From NCBI RefSeq assembly GCF_011762125.1, contig NZ_JAASQN010000002.1, positions 1 through 64,000 on the forward strand: a stretch of 64,000 nucleotides of DNA, given 5' to 3'. The DNA comes from Sphingopyxis panaciterrae (GTDB taxonomy: Bacteria; Pseudomonadota; Alphaproteobacteria; Sphingomonadales; Sphingomonadaceae). The notes under the pieces were generated by a model. The model did not search any database, was not told the DNA's origin, and saw nothing but the letters and a program-made list of their open reading frames with translations. Of the stretch, positions 51,236-61,592 are shown in pieces. The first letter of the stretch is position 1, and every line of letters begins with the position of its first letter. The translations under genes and the position numbers were made by a program.

Positions 51236-52024
51236 ATGACCGAGCCCGTGCGCCGATCCCCTGTCGTTTCTGCCCCCATCGATCGTCTGCTTGCGATCAT
51301 GCGTCAACTGCGCAATCCTGACGGCGGCTGCGAATGGGATCTGGCGCAGGATTTCTCGACGATCGCGCCTTATACGATCGAGGAAGCCTATGAGGTTGCC
51401 GACGCCATCGCGGGCGGCGACCCCGCCGCAATCTGCGACGAACTTGGCGATCTGTTGCTCCAGGTCGTCTTTCACAGCCAGATCGCCACCGACGACGGCC
51501 TGTTCGGCTTCGACGACGTCGCGACCGCGATCAGCGACAAGATGGAACGCCGCCATCCGCATATCTTCGGTAACGGACAGACGGATGACGTGCGTCTGCA
51601 ATGGGAACAGATCAAGGCGACCGAGCGCACGGCCGACGGGCCGCAAGGCGCCTTGGCCGGCGTGGCGGTGTCGCTCCCGGCGCTGCTTCGCGCGCAGAAA
51701 CTGCAAGCGCGGGCCGCGCGGGTCGGGTTCGCCTGGCCCGATACCGAGGGTCCAAAGGACAAGATCGCCGAAGAACTCGCCGAAGTTGCCAGTGCGCCCG
51801 ACGACGCAGCGCGTCACGAAGAAATCGGCGACCTGCTGTTTGCGGTGGTCAACTATGCCCGCAAATTGGACGTCGATGCCGAAGGCGCGCTGCGCGACGC
51901 GAACGTCAAATTCGCGCGGCGCTTTGCCGCCATGGAAGATCGCGCCGGCGGGTCATTGGCGGGCCTGACCCTCGACGCGCAGGAGGATCATTGGCAAGCG
52001 GTCAAGGCGTCGGAGCGCGCCTGA
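51236..52024 (+). CDS. mazG: Nucleoside triphosphate pyrophosphohydrolase MazG
   Basis: Hydrolyses noncanonical or excess NTPs to NMP plus PPi. Two MazG folds: the first with CDELGDLLLQVVFHSQIA (ExxxD/EExxE-type metal residues) and the second with HEEIGDLLFAVVNYARKL. 262 residues is normal. It lies in the MazG-HflX convergent arrangement common in this group. No ribosome site precedes ATG 51236; GTG 51248 is the only nearby alternative. Confidence 0.93.
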   Translation: MTEPVRRSPVVSAPIDRLLAIMRQLRNPDGGCEWDLAQDFSTIAPYTIEEAYEVADAIAGGDPAAICDELGDLLLQVVFHSQIATDDGLFGFDDVATAISDKMERRHPHIFGNGQTDDVRLQWEQIKATERTADGPQGALAGVAVSLPALLRAQKLQARAARVGFAWPDTEGPKDKIAEELAEVASAPDDAARHEEIGDLLFAVVNYARKLDVDAEGALRDANVKFARRFAAMEDRAGGSLAGLTLDAQEDHWQAVKASERA

Positions 52025-53345
52025 CCGGCCACAGCCGTTCGAAACGCGCCGTGTCGGCGGGATCGAGCCGCACGGTGAGGATATGGCCCTCGCCGTCGAC
52101 CTCGTCGCTCAGCACCTCGCCGCGCGCGTGCAGCCACGCCATCGCCTCGCCCTGGTCGAATGCCAGGAAGATACGTTGCGTTTCGTGGCGCGCGGTGATC
52201 TGCGATGCCATGAGAATGCGGGCTGCCTCCACGCCCTCGCCGGTTGCGGCGGAAATCAGCGCGACGTCGGAGCGCCGCGCCGCCATCTCCTCGATCTGCG
52301 CGCGCCGGTCGGCGTCGGCGGTGTCGATCTTGTTCCAGATTTCGATCTGCGGCACGGTGTCGGGGATCTCCTTGCCCCCTTCCCCATCCTGCGGCCCGTT
52401 GACGCCGAGCGAGTCGAGGATCGCGCGGACGTCGTCATATTGCGCGTCGCTATCGGGATGGACGATGTCGCGGACATGGACGATCAGGTCGGCGGTGGTC
52501 ACTTCCTCGAGCGTCGCGCGGAAGGCCGCGACCAGCTGGGTCGGCAGGTCGGACACGAAACCCACGGTGTCGGACAGGATCGCCTTGTCGATGCCAGGCA
52601 AGGAAATTTCGCGCATCGTCGGGTCCAAAGTCGCGAAAAGCATATCCTCCGCCATGACGGAACTGCCCGTCAAGCAGTTGAAAAAAGTCGATTTACCTGC
52701 ATTGGTATAGCCAACGAGCGCGATCACGGGCCACGGTGCCCGCTGCCGCTTCGAGCGCTGAAGCTGGCGGGTGCGGCGCGCATCCTCCAGGCTGCGGCGA
52801 ATACGCGCCATGCGGTTGCGGATCATGCGGCGGTCGGCCTCGATCTGCGTTTCGCCGGGGCCGCCGAGGAAGCCGAAGCCGCCGCGCTGGCGTTCGAGGT
52901 GGGTCCAGCTGCGCACCAGCCGCCCTGCCTGATAGTCGAGATGCGCAAGTTCAACCTGCATCCGCCCCTCGGCCGTCGCGGCACGCTCGCCGAAGATTTC
53001 GAGAATCAGCCCGGTCCGGTCGATGACCTTGGTTCCGAAGGCGGTTTCAAGATTGCGCTGCTGGATTGCGGTCAGCGACGCATCGACGACCACCAGTTGC
53101 ACCCCGTGAGCAGCAATGTCGGGGGTGATGGCCTCGATCTGCCCGACACCCAGCAGTGTCGCCGCCCGCGTCTGGCGCAAGCGAAGCATATGCACCGAAA
53201 CGACGTCGAGCCCGATCGCCAGCGCCAGCCCCCTCGCCTCCTCGGCGCGCGCATCGAGGTCGCGCGACAGGCGCTGGCTATGCCATTCGGGCACGACGAT
53301 CAGCGCGGCGGCGCCGCGCGTGACCTCGTCTTCATTGTCGGTCAT
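52002..53345 (-). CDS. hflX: Ribosome-associated GTPase HflX
   Basis: A 447-residue GTPase that splits or rescues stalled ribosomes. The glycine-rich N-terminal domain (VELAHLDYQAGRLVRSWTHL, QRGGFGFLGGPGETQIE) precedes the G domain: G1 GYTNAGKST, G3 DTVGFVSDLP, and NKID. Its 3' end overlaps mazG by 23 bases (convergent). It follows hfq on the same strand, the usual hfq-hflX pairing. Confidence 0.95.
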   Translation of the reverse strand: MTDNEDEVTRGAAALIVVPEWHSQRLSRDLDARAEEARGLALAIGLDVVSVHMLRLRQTRAATLLGVGQIEAITPDIAAHGVQLVVVDASLTAIQQRNLETAFGTKVIDRTGLILEIFGERAATAEGRMQVELAHLDYQAGRLVRSWTHLERQRGGFGFLGGPGETQIEADRRMIRNRMARIRRSLEDARRTRQLQRSKRQRAPWPVIALVGYTNAGKSTFFNCLTGSSVMAEDMLFATLDPTMREISLPGIDKAILSDTVGFVSDLPTQLVAAFRATLEEVTTADLIVHVRDIVHPDSDAQYDDVRAILDSLGVNGPQDGEGGKEIPDTVPQIEIWNKIDTADADRRAQIEEMAARRSDVALISAATGEGVEAARILMASQITARHETQRIFLAFDQGEAMAWLHARGEVLSDEVDGEGHILTVRLDPADTARFERLWPVRRAPTP

Positions 53346-53353
53346 TGGGTCGA

Positions 53354-53857
53354 TCAGGCGTCGTCCGCTTCACCGTCGGCCTCGCCGCTGTCGGTCAGGT
53401 TGATCGGGCCATTCGGCTGTACGGTCGAGATCGCGTGCTTGTAGACCAGCTGCACCTGACGCTCGCGTTCGAGCAGCATGCAAAAGAGATCGAAGGCGAC
53501 GATGTCGCCCTGCAGCATCACGCCGTTGACGAGGAACATCGTCACCGATTCGTCCGAACGGCGGACTGCATTCAGGAAAACATCCTGCAATGCCTTGCCC
53601 TTGCTGGCCGGCGCATCGCGAAGATTGTCACCGAGCAGCGACAGGTCGAAGTCGTGCGACGGCATCACGGTGGAAATCGCATGCTTGTAGACAAGCTGCG
53701 ACTGGCCGTCGCGACGGAGAAGAAGTGAAAAATTGTCGAACCAGGTGATGATTCCCTGAAGCTTGACGCCTTTCACCAGAAACATGGTGACCGGTGTCTT
53801 GCTGCGGCGCAGGGCATTAAGGAAAATATCCTGGAGATTCTGATTCTTATCGGACAC
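53354..53857 (-). CDS. hfq: RNA chaperone Hfq, two Hfq domains in one chain
   Basis: A 167-residue protein made of two complete Sm-like Hfq domains in tandem: domain 1 (about 6-66, [52 protein letters not shown]) and domain 2 (about 89-150, [52 protein letters not shown]). Both keep the Gln, Asp, aromatic, rim RR and YKHA residues, so both can bind uridine-rich RNA. Ordinary Hfq is about 80-100 residues and hexameric; this one would make a trimeric pseudo-hexamer. GTG 53857 has AGGAGG 5 bases upstream. It lies between ntrX and hflX. Confidence 0.93.
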   Translation of the reverse strand: MSDKNQNLQDIFLNALRRSKTPVTMFLVKGVKLQGIITWFDNFSLLLRRDGQSQLVYKHAISTVMPSHDFDLSLLGDNLRDAPASKGKALQDVFLNAVRRSDESVTMFLVNGVMLQGDIVAFDLFCMLLERERQVQLVYKHAISTVQPNGPINLTDSGEADGEADDA

Positions 53858-53988
53858 ATTGGCCTCCTGTTCTTGGCGGTATAACCCGCGGGTGCGATGT
53901 CGGCACAGCCGGCATCTTTGACCTTCTTCGCACGCGCAATATGCGGCATAGCGTGCCCCGTGTCCGGGGCAAAGCCCCAAGGCGCCTG

Positions 53989-55368
53989 CTAACCATCGCT
54001 ATCGTTATTATCGGTTAATCCCAACAGCTTCAACTTGCGGTGCAATGCCGAACGCTCCATCCCGATGAAGGTTGCGGTGCGGGAGATATTGCCCGAAAAA
54101 CGGTTGATCTGGATCCGCAGATATTCGCGTTCGAAATTCTCGCGCGCTTCCTTCAGCGGGATAGCCGTGATCGATTCGCTGTTCGGCAAAATGTCGGCAC
54201 CGCCCCGGACCAGTTCGGCCGGCAACATATCGGCATCGATTCGGGCCAACCGGTCGCTCGGCGCGAGAATCATCACGCGCTCGATAACGTTGCGCAGTTC
54301 GCGGACATTGCCCGGCCATTCGTGCGCCTGTAGCGCCGCCATCGCTTCCGCGCTGATCTCTGGCGGCTGGACGCGGCGATCGGCTGCGTAACGGCGGACG
54401 AAATGATCGCAGAGGCTGGCGATATCATCGCGGCGCTCGCGAAGCGGCGGTATATGGACCGGCACGACATTGAGGCGGTAATAAAGATCCTCGCGAAACC
54501 GGTTTTCGGCGATTTCGACCGTCAGGTCGCGCGCCGAGCCCGAAATGATCCGGACATCGACGCGGATCATCGTCCGCCCGCCCACCCGGGTAAAGCTCTG
54601 GTCGGTCAGAACGCGCAGGATCTTGCCCTGCGTCGTCAACGGCATGTCGGCGACCTCGTCGAGGAACAAGGTTCCGCCATGCGCCTGCTCGAGCAATCCG
54701 ACGCGGATCGCGCCGTCGTCGGATTCGGAGCCGAAGAGTTCGATCTCGACAGTTTCGGGATCCATGCGCGCCGAAGAAATGACACGAAACGGCGCATTCT
54801 GCCGCCCGCTCCAGCCGTGCAGCACGCGGGAGGCGACCTCCTTGCCAACCCCGGGCGCCCCGGTGATGAGCACGCGGCTCCCCGTCCCTGCCACACGTTT
54901 CAATGTGGCGCGAACATTGTTGATCGCCGCGCTTGTGCCGGTGAGTTCATCGGCGGGGCCTGCTTTTTCGCGAAGCTGCTCATATTCAAATTTCAGCCGC
55001 TCATTTTCGGTCGCGCGCGCGACGAGATGAAGCAAGCGTTCGGCCTCGAACGGCTTTTCGATGAAATCGAACGCACCGCGACGGATCGCCGCTACCGCAG
55101 TATCGATCCCGCCATGGCCCGAAATGACGATGATCGGTAGCGTCGGATCAAACGCCTTGATCGCTTCGACCAGGCCCAACCCGTCGAGGCGCGATCCTTG
55201 CAGCCAGACGTCGATCAGCGCCAGCGAAGGCCGGCGCTGGCGAATTGCCTCAAGCGCAGCGTCGCTATCCGACGCCGTCCGGGCGTCATAGCCTTCGTCT
55301 TCCATGACGCCGGCGACCAGGTCGCAAATGTCGCGCTCATCGTCGACGATCAGAATATCAAGCGCCAT
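53989..55368 (-). CDS. ntrX: Response regulator NtrX (no GAFTGA motif)
   Basis: Nitrogen-metabolism response regulator, 459 residues. Receiver with Asp53 ([10 protein letters not shown]), an AAA+ domain with Walker A GAPGVGKE (170-177), and C-terminal Fis-type helix-turn-helix ([20 protein letters not shown]). Where GAFTGA normally lies (about 215-225, after LFGSES) the sequence is [16 protein letters not shown], so the sigma-54 contact loop is missing. Pairs with NtrY, whose gene overlaps its start by 11 bases. Confidence 0.93.
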   Translation of the reverse strand: MALDILIVDDERDICDLVAGVMEDEGYDARTASDSDAALEAIRQRRPSLALIDVWLQGSRLDGLGLVEAIKAFDPTLPIIVISGHGGIDTAVAAIRRGAFDFIEKPFEAERLLHLVARATENERLKFEYEQLREKAGPADELTGTSAAINNVRATLKRVAGTGSRVLITGAPGVGKEVASRVLHGWSGRQNAPFRVISSARMDPETVEIELFGSESDDGAIRVGLLEQAHGGTLFLDEVADMPLTTQGKILRVLTDQSFTRVGGRTMIRVDVRIISGSARDLTVEIAENRFREDLYYRLNVVPVHIPPLRERRDDIASLCDHFVRRYAADRRVQPPEISAEAMAALQAHEWPGNVRELRNVIERVMILAPSDRLARIDADMLPAELVRGGADILPNSESITAIPLKEARENFEREYLRIQINRFSGNISRTATFIGMERSALHRKLKLLGLTDNNDSDG

Positions 55369-57649
55369 GTTCTTCTCTGTCCTGCCGGTGCCTTATGCGT
55401 CCCGGAACCGATTCCGCCTGCCCCGTCGTTCCCTGGCCACCCTTACCCGCCAACGCGCGCAGCCGGTCGGGATGCAATGTCATCGTCACGCGGGTGCCCT
55501 TTCCTTCGGGATTGTCCGCGAAGTCGAGTTCACCATAATGTTGCTCGACGATCTTCTTGACGATGGCGAGACCGAGCCCGGTGCCGCCCTGCCGCGTTGT
55601 CATATACGGCTCGGCAATCGTATCGCGTGCCTCGGGCAGCCCGATCCCGTTGTCGGAGATGCTGATCAGAATCTCGCCCCCCTTTCCTTGGTCGAGCTTC
55701 GCATGAATATGGCCCGCGGATGAGGCCTGCGAATTTTTTGTGGTCTCTTCAATCGCCTCGACCGCATTTTTAACGATGTTGGTAAGCGCCTGCGACAGTA
55801 GGCGGCGATCACAGACCAACGGTTCGATGCCGTTCGGGGTTTCGACGGTGAAAGCGATATCGGGCTTGGCGACCTCGAACAAAAATACTGCCTGGCGCAG
55901 GATATCGCGGATATCCTCAACCCCGAAGGTCGGCTTGGGCATGCGCGCGAAGCTGGAAAATTCGTCGACCATGCGCCGCATGTCATGGACCTGGCGGATG
56001 ACGGTGTCGGTGAGCTTGCGGAAGGTCGCCTGATCCCCCTCCACCTTGTCGCCGAAGCGGCGCTGGAGCCGTTCGGCGGCGAGCTGGATCGGGGTGAGCG
56101 GGTTCTTGATTTCGTGCGCAATGCGCCGCGCGACGTCGGACCAGGCAGCACGGCGCTGGTCGAGCAGTTGCTGCGTGATATCTTCGAAACTGATAACGAA
56201 GCCGTCGCCCTGCTCCACAGCCTTTGCCGCCAGCGTGGCAGGCTCGGCATCCTTGCGCGCAAGCTGCACGATCGCCTCGCGTTCGGTACCGGTGAGCAGA
56301 TCGGCGAGTTCGGGCGCGACATCGGCGAGCTGGCTTCCGGTCAGGCAATTGGTCGATCGGCAGATCAGCCGCTCGGCCGCCGCGTTGGCAAGCAGGATGC
56401 GGTGGTCGGTATCGACCGAAATAACCGCCGATGACACCCCGCTGAGCACCGCCTCGATGAAGCTGCGGCGTGCCTCGAGCTGCTCGTTGACGCTGACCAG
56501 CGCCCCGGTCTGGCCCTCAAGCTGCTCGGTCATCCGGTTGAAAGCGCGCGTCAGCACTGAAATTTCGTCGTCGCGCGCCTGCGGCGTCACACGCACCGAC
56601 AGGTCGCCGCCCGCGGCAGTGCGCGTCGCACCGATCAGCGTCCCGAGCGGTCGCACGATGCGGTCGGCAACGACGATCGCCGCGATCACCGCAAGCGCAA
56701 GCAGCAACAACGACCCGAGGTAGAGCGCGCCGTTGAACTGCAACTGCAGCAGCTGCGAGCGTTTGAACAGCGCATTGTAATCGGCGAGGACATTCCCCGC
56801 GCGCACCGATTGCGAGAAACCCGGAACGTTGAAATCGCGCGATGCGTAAACATAGGCGCTGTTCGATCCGGGAAGCCGGGCGGTGGCTTCGATCCGATCG
56901 CGCTGGCGCGTCACGACAACTTCTTCGCCCGCGTTGAGCCGGCGGATAACCGCTGGCGTTACAAGTTCATCGGGTGCCCGATCATCCGGCGCGACGGCTG
57001 TGGCGGTGCGCGCTATGCCGTCAGGGCCGATTTCGATGATCGCCGATTGATTAAGGCTGCGGACGACCACTTGTTGAAAATAATAGGAAGAAAAGTCGGG
57101 CCCGTTGATCGGGGCCTTTTGCAGATATCCACCGAGATCCCCGGCCATGGCAAAGGCATTGGCGCCAACCTCGCGCTGATTTTCCCGGTAATAGCCCTCG
57201 GCAAGATTGGCGGCGTTTTCGAACATGCCGCGCGACTTGCCCGAAAACCAGAAATCGACGCCGAACTGGAACAGCAGCGACGCAAAGATCACCACCAGCA
57301 AAGTCGGGGCGGCCGCGATCAGCGAAAAAAGCGCAACAAGGCGGACGTGAAGACGGCCGTTGCCCCCGGCCATCGAGCGGACCGCCCGCGCCCGCGCGAC
57401 GCGGCTGCCGATCAGCACGATCAGCGCCATCGCCGGCACGAGGTTGGCGACCATGATCGCCGCAACGATCGCAGGGGTGAGCAGACGCTGGCTCTGAGAG
57501 TCGCCGGTGACGAAGATATAGGTCGCGATCGCGACGCTGATCATGATACCGAGAGTGTAATATTCGGGCGCGGCGAATTGCCAGCCGTCCGCGCGACCTT
57601 CTTCCATGCCGGAATCGATGTCATTGGCGGAGGGAGCGAGTTGCGCCAT
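55358..57649 (-). CDS. ntrY: Sensor histidine kinase NtrY
   Basis: A 763-residue membrane kinase partner of NtrX. Several N-terminal membrane helices (YYTLGIMISVAIATYIFVTG, LLTPAIVAAIMVANLVPAMA, LFSLIAAAPTLLVVIFASLL), a periplasmic domain, a further helix, HAMP, PAS, then the H-box [19 protein letters not shown]-box NIVKNAVEAIE and G-box SDNGIGLPEARDTI and GGTGLGLAIVKKIV. I chose ATG 57649; the frame opens at 57703. It is one of two NtrB/NtrY-type kinases here. Confidence 0.92.
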   Translation of the reverse strand: MAQLAPSANDIDSGMEEGRADGWQFAAPEYYTLGIMISVAIATYIFVTGDSQSQRLLTPAIVAAIMVANLVPAMALIVLIGSRVARARAVRSMAGGNGRLHVRLVALFSLIAAAPTLLVVIFASLLFQFGVDFWFSGKSRGMFENAANLAEGYYRENQREVGANAFAMAGDLGGYLQKAPINGPDFSSYYFQQVVVRSLNQSAIIEIGPDGIARTATAVAPDDRAPDELVTPAVIRRLNAGEEVVVTRQRDRIEATARLPGSNSAYVYASRDFNVPGFSQSVRAGNVLADYNALFKRSQLLQLQFNGALYLGSLLLLALAVIAAIVVADRIVRPLGTLIGATRTAAGGDLSVRVTPQARDDEISVLTRAFNRMTEQLEGQTGALVSVNEQLEARRSFIEAVLSGVSSAVISVDTDHRILLANAAAERLICRSTNCLTGSQLADVAPELADLLTGTEREAIVQLARKDAEPATLAAKAVEQGDGFVISFEDITQQLLDQRRAAWSDVARRIAHEIKNPLTPIQLAAERLQRRFGDKVEGDQATFRKLTDTVIRQVHDMRRMVDEFSSFARMPKPTFGVEDIRDILRQAVFLFEVAKPDIAFTVETPNGIEPLVCDRRLLSQALTNIVKNAVEAIEETTKNSQASSAGHIHAKLDQGKGGEILISISDNGIGLPEARDTIAEPYMTTRQGGTGLGLAIVKKIVEQHYGELDFADNPEGKGTRVTMTLHPDRLRALAGKGGQGTTGQAESVPGRIRHRQDREEHGA

Positions 57650-57836
57650 TGTTGCTTCGTTACGACAAACCTGTTGCATAGAAAACACACAAAGTGCGCG
57701 CAATCCTCGGCTGGGCCGATTTTTGGGTGATTATGCAGGCTGAAATGACGTCACAGGCTGTTTTGGGGGTGGGTGGCGGACATGATCACCGCTGCGGTGC
57801 AGCGGTGGGGAGCCGGCCGCTGCTCGCCCTCAATGT

Positions 57837-57926
57837 CGTCATCCGGGACTTGATCCGGGATCCCGCTTTTATGGGGTACGGCGGTTTCGACATCAAGCGG
57901 GACCCCGGATCAGGTCCGGGGTGACG
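57837..57926. repeat. Palindromic repeat, type 2 (variant)
   Basis: Arms CGTCATCCGGGACTTGATCC... (57837-57867) and ...GGATCAGGTCCGGGGTGACG (57896-57926). Part of the 338-base gap between ntrY and ntrC; it would interrupt read-through from ntrC to ntrY. I see no gene in the gap. Confidence 0.8.
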
Positions 57927-57987
57927 ATAAAAAGGGAGGGTCGCTTCCGGGTGAAAGCCGTCGCCCGGCCCCATCCTCAACCCTTGG

Positions 57988-59409
57988 TCAGGGGCGGGCC
58001 GGGTCGATGTCGAGCTGGCCCAGCCGCTTGCGTAACGTGTTCCTGTTGATGCCGAGACGTCGTGCCGCCTCGAGCTGGTTGCCGCGCACGTCGCGCAGGA
58101 CGCGGCGGAACAGCGCCGCCTCGACGATCGCTTCGAGCCGGGCATGAATGTCGCCGTCGGATGTCGCCACCGCCATCTGCTCGCGCGCCCAGTCGTCGAC
58201 CGCGCGCGCAATCACGTCAGCGGGCTCGGCCGACCCTGCCCCATCGCCATTGTCGTGCAACACCGCCCGGACGTCGCGCACCCCGACGACGGTGTCGCGC
58301 GACAGCACCGCAAGCCGCTGGACCACATTGCCGAGTTCGCGGACATTGCCGGGCCAGTCGTGGCGTTCGAGCAACTGCATCGCAGCGGGCGCGAATTGAC
58401 GATCGGGAAGCCCCGAATGACGCCCTGCGTCGATGAAATGGCGAACCAGCGCCGCAATGTCGCTGCGCCGGTCGCGCAGCGGCGGCAAGGTCACGGGGAT
58501 GACGTTGAGGCGGTAGAACAGATCCTCGCGAAACCGCCCGTCGGCAACGAGGGTGCGCATGTCGCGGTGGGTGGCGGCGACGACGCGGACATCGGCGCGC
58601 AGCGCCTGGCTGCCGCCGACGGTCGAATATTCGTTGCTTTGCAGCACGCGCAGCAGCCGCGTTTGCGCCTCCAACGGCATATCGCCGATTTCGTCGAGGA
58701 ACAATGTGCCGCCCGCCGCCTGTTCGAAGCGCCCGGCATTGCGGCTGTGCGCGCCGGTGAAGGCGCCCCTTTCGTGGCCGAACAGCTCGGCCTCGATCAG
58801 TTCGCGCGGGATCGCCGCCATGTTGATCGCGACGAACGGTCCCGCCCGGCGTAGCCCGGTGGCGTGGACCGCACGCGCGACGACCTCCTTGCCCGTTCCC
58901 GACTCGCCAAGGATCAGCACGGCAAGGTCGTTCGAGGCGAGCCGCGCGATGGTACGATAGACCGCCTGCATCGCCGGCGCGCGGCCGACCAGGCCGTGGC
59001 TGTCGGCCTGCCCCGCGTCAGCCTTTTCGGCGGGTTCGGCGCGGCGGCGTCGCAGCGCGGCGCGGACGCTGGCGGTCAGTTCCTCGAGGTCGAACGGTTT
59101 GGGCAGATAGTCGTAGCTGCCGATCCCGGTCGCGCGGACCGCGGTATCGAGCGTATTCTGCGCCGACAGCACGATCACCGGCGTCTCGGGATCGACTCCG
59201 ACGCCCGGAAGTGAATCGATGCCGTCGCCGTCGGGCAGAACGACATCGGTGATGATCAGGTCGGGGCGGTGATCGGCGAGCCAGGCATTGCGTTCGGCGA
59301 TGCTGCCGACCGACGCGAAGCTGCCGCATTCGTCGATCAGCGTCTCGCGGATGATCAGCGCGATCGCGGGATCGTCCTCGACCAGCAGCACGGTCTTGCC
59401 GTTCGTCAT
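57988..59409 (-). CDS. ntrC: Nitrogen response regulator NtrC
   Basis: A 473-residue sigma-54 activator: receiver Asp55 (LIITDVVLPDGDG), Walker A GESGTGKE (168-175), GAFTGA (215-220), AAA+ sensor residues and a C-terminal Fis-type DNA-binding domain (AARRLGINRNTLRKRLGQLD). Directly upstream of ntrB by 4-base overlap. In nitrogen limitation it activates glnA and related genes. Confidence 0.96.
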   Translation of the reverse strand: MTNGKTVLLVEDDPAIALIIRETLIDECGSFASVGSIAERNAWLADHRPDLIITDVVLPDGDGIDSLPGVGVDPETPVIVLSAQNTLDTAVRATGIGSYDYLPKPFDLEELTASVRAALRRRRAEPAEKADAGQADSHGLVGRAPAMQAVYRTIARLASNDLAVLILGESGTGKEVVARAVHATGLRRAGPFVAINMAAIPRELIEAELFGHERGAFTGAHSRNAGRFEQAAGGTLFLDEIGDMPLEAQTRLLRVLQSNEYSTVGGSQALRADVRVVAATHRDMRTLVADGRFREDLFYRLNVIPVTLPPLRDRRSDIAALVRHFIDAGRHSGLPDRQFAPAAMQLLERHDWPGNVRELGNVVQRLAVLSRDTVVGVRDVRAVLHDNGDGAGSAEPADVIARAVDDWAREQMAVATSDGDIHARLEAIVEAALFRRVLRDVRGNQLEAARRLGINRNTLRKRLGQLDIDPARP

Positions 59410-60503
59410 GCCGCGGCGCCTTTCGATACCGGCGCGGCGGGGAGATGGACGCGGAAGCGCGTCCAGTCGCCGTCGCGCATATGCTGCACCGTCCCGCCCA
59501 TGTCGCGCGCCAGTTTGGCGACGAGTGCGAGACCAAGCCCCCGCCCTTCGCGTTTCGTCGTCACGAACGGATCGAACAGGTCGCCGCGGATTTCGGCGGG
59601 AACCCCGGGGCCATTGTCGCTGACGCTGACCTCGATCGGCAGCGCGATGCGGCCGCGCCCGTCGCCATTGTCGATCGACAGGCCGTGGCGATAGGCGGTG
59701 GCGATGCGCACGGTGCCGTCGGGCTGGCCGCCGAGTGCCTCGCAGCCGTTGGTGACGAGGTTGAGCAAGATCTGGACCATGGCGTCATGGTTGCCGAACA
59801 CCAGCGGCAGCGATGGGTCGAAATCCTCGACGAAGCGAATATCCGGCAATTGCCGGGCGCGCACCGTTTCCATCGCCTGATGGATCGCCTGATAGAGGTT
59901 GATCGCCGAACAGGCGATCGGCTGCCCGCGTGAGAAATGCTCCATCTGGTCAATCAGCGTCGTGATGCGGTCGACCTCGGCGCAGATCAAGGTCGTGAAG
60001 CGCTCCCCTCCTGTATCGGTCTTGCGCGCGAGCAATTGCGCGGCGCCCTTGATGCCGGCGAGCGGGTTCTTGATCTCATGTGCGAGCATCGATGCCGCGG
60101 CACCGGCGGCGCGCCCCGAGCGGCCGATCGCGCCGCCCATCAGCTCGGCCTCGTTCTGCGACGGCACGAGCGCGAGGATGCGGTGGCCGCTGTGGCCGTA
60201 TGACACCATCTGCATATCGACGAAGATCGTCCGGCGCGCGCCGACCGAGATTTCGGCGCGATGCGCGAACAGCGCCGAATAGCCCGGATCGTTCATCCGC
60301 TGACGATAGCTGCGGTCCATGCGGATGACGTCATAGACGACGCGGCCGACCATCGCGGCGCGGCTGACGTTGCAGAGCTGTTCGGCGGCGGCGTTGACGA
60401 ACAGGATCACGCCGCCCTTGTCGATCATCAAGGTCGCGATCGGGTGCGACTGGATCAGTTCGTCATGGTCGAAGGTCGGGATGCTCGACGTGCGTGCGCT
60501 CAC
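59406..60503 (-). CDS. ntrB: Nitrogen sensor kinase/phosphatase NtrB
   Basis: A 365-residue soluble PAS-histidine kinase. H-box His142 in [21 protein letters not shown]-box [13 protein letters not shown] and G-boxes [15 protein letters not shown] and [18 protein letters not shown]. The N-terminal PAS (about 15-110) is where PII signalling is received. It overlaps dusB upstream (ATGA) and ntrC downstream, so dusB-ntrB-ntrC is a single transcription unit. Confidence 0.95.
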   Translation of the reverse strand: MSARTSSIPTFDHDELIQSHPIATLMIDKGGVILFVNAAAEQLCNVSRAAMVGRVVYDVIRMDRSYRQRMNDPGYSALFAHRAEISVGARRTIFVDMQMVSYGHSGHRILALVPSQNEAELMGGAIGRSGRAAGAAASMLAHEIKNPLAGIKGAAQLLARKTDTGGERFTTLICAEVDRITTLIDQMEHFSRGQPIACSAINLYQAIHQAMETVRARQLPDIRFVEDFDPSLPLVFGNHDAMVQILLNLVTNGCEALGGQPDGTVRIATAYRHGLSIDNGDGRGRIALPIEVSVSDNGPGVPAEIRGDLFDPFVTTKREGRGLGLALVAKLARDMGGTVQHMRDGDWTRFRVHLPAAPVSKGAAA

Positions 60504-61498
60504 GCGGCAGCCTTGCTGAGGAAGGGCGTGTAGAAGCGTTCGAGCGCGTCGAGCACGTCGCGGCTGGCGGGGATCTGGTTGACCATGTTGCGGAACTCGG
60601 CCGAGCCGTGCAGACCCTTGACGTACCAGCCGAGGTGCTTGCGCGCCATATTGACCCCGGTGATCTCGCCATAATGGTCGATCATCGCGCGGTAGTGCGA
60701 TGTAATGACGTCATATTGTTCGTCGATTCCAGGATCGGGGCGATCGCCCTCGCCGCGCAGCGCCGTCATGACCTGCCCGAGCAGCCAAGGCCGGCCATAG
60801 GCGCCGCGGCCGATCATGACGCCATCGGCGCCGCTCTGTGCCAAAGCGGTGCGCGCGTCGTCGGCCGAGCAGATGTCGCCATTGACGATCACGGGAATCG
60901 ACACCGCATCCTTGACCGAGCGGACAAACGCCCAGTCGGCCTCGCCGCGGTACATCTGATTGCGGGTGCGGCCGTGCACAGTCACCAGCTTTGCGCCGAG
61001 GTCTTCGGCGATATGCGCCAGTTCGGGAGCGTTCAGACTGTCGTGGCACCAACCCATGCGCATCTTGACCGTCACCGGCACCGACACCGCCTTGACGCAG
61101 GATTCGATCAGCGCCGCGGCGAGTTTCAGGTCGCGCATCAACGCCGATCCCGCGTCGCCATTGGTGACCTTGCGCACCGGGCAGCCCATGTTGATGTCGA
61201 TGATCGCGGCGCCGCGATCCTCGTTGAGCTTTGCCGCCTCGCCCATTTCATAGGGGGTACAGCCGACCAGTTGCATCGACACGGGCTCCTCGACCGGGTC
61301 CCATGCTGCTTTCTGAACCGACTGGCGCGTCTCGCGGATCGCGGCCTGGCTCGCGATCATCTCGGTCACATTGAGCCCCGAGCCGAAGCGGCGCACAAGC
61401 TTGCGAAACGGCAGGTCGGTGACGCCCGTCATCGGCGCGAGGATCACGGGATCCACGATGGTGATGTTGCCGATCTGGATGGGCCGCAGCGGCGCCAT
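60500..61498 (-). CDS. dusB: tRNA-dihydrouridine synthase DusB (NifR3)
   Basis: A 332-residue FMN-dependent enzyme that reduces uridine in tRNA. The TIM barrel starts [20 protein letters not shown], with [15 protein letters not shown] and the active-site [10 protein letters not shown] region. The C-terminal RNA-binding part follows. Formerly called NifR3 because it precedes ntrBC in alphaproteobacteria. 332 residues is normal. It is divergent from ispDF by 94 bases. Confidence 0.95.
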   Translation of the reverse strand: MAPLRPIQIGNITIVDPVILAPMTGVTDLPFRKLVRRFGSGLNVTEMIASQAAIRETRQSVQKAAWDPVEEPVSMQLVGCTPYEMGEAAKLNEDRGAAIIDINMGCPVRKVTNGDAGSALMRDLKLAAALIESCVKAVSVPVTVKMRMGWCHDSLNAPELAHIAEDLGAKLVTVHGRTRNQMYRGEADWAFVRSVKDAVSIPVIVNGDICSADDARTALAQSGADGVMIGRGAYGRPWLLGQVMTALRGEGDRPDPGIDEQYDVITSHYRAMIDHYGEITGVNMARKHLGWYVKGLHGSAEFRNMVNQIPASRDVLDALERFYTPFLSKAAA

Positions 61499-61592
61499 GG
61501 CGGGAGCTTTCGTCTGATTGCCTAAAATTTGAGCAGCCCGTACACGCTAAGCCGCTTTCCCGCAAGCCGCGGCTGCGCTAACCGCGCGGACG

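Noticed and set aside
52083..53444. 453-residue plus-strand frame opposite hflX
   Set aside because: The minus strand has clear GTPase motifs in every expected place.
56810..57730. 306-residue plus-strand frame opposite ntrY
   Set aside because: Low-complexity antisense of the periplasmic and membrane part of ntrY, with no recognisable fold.
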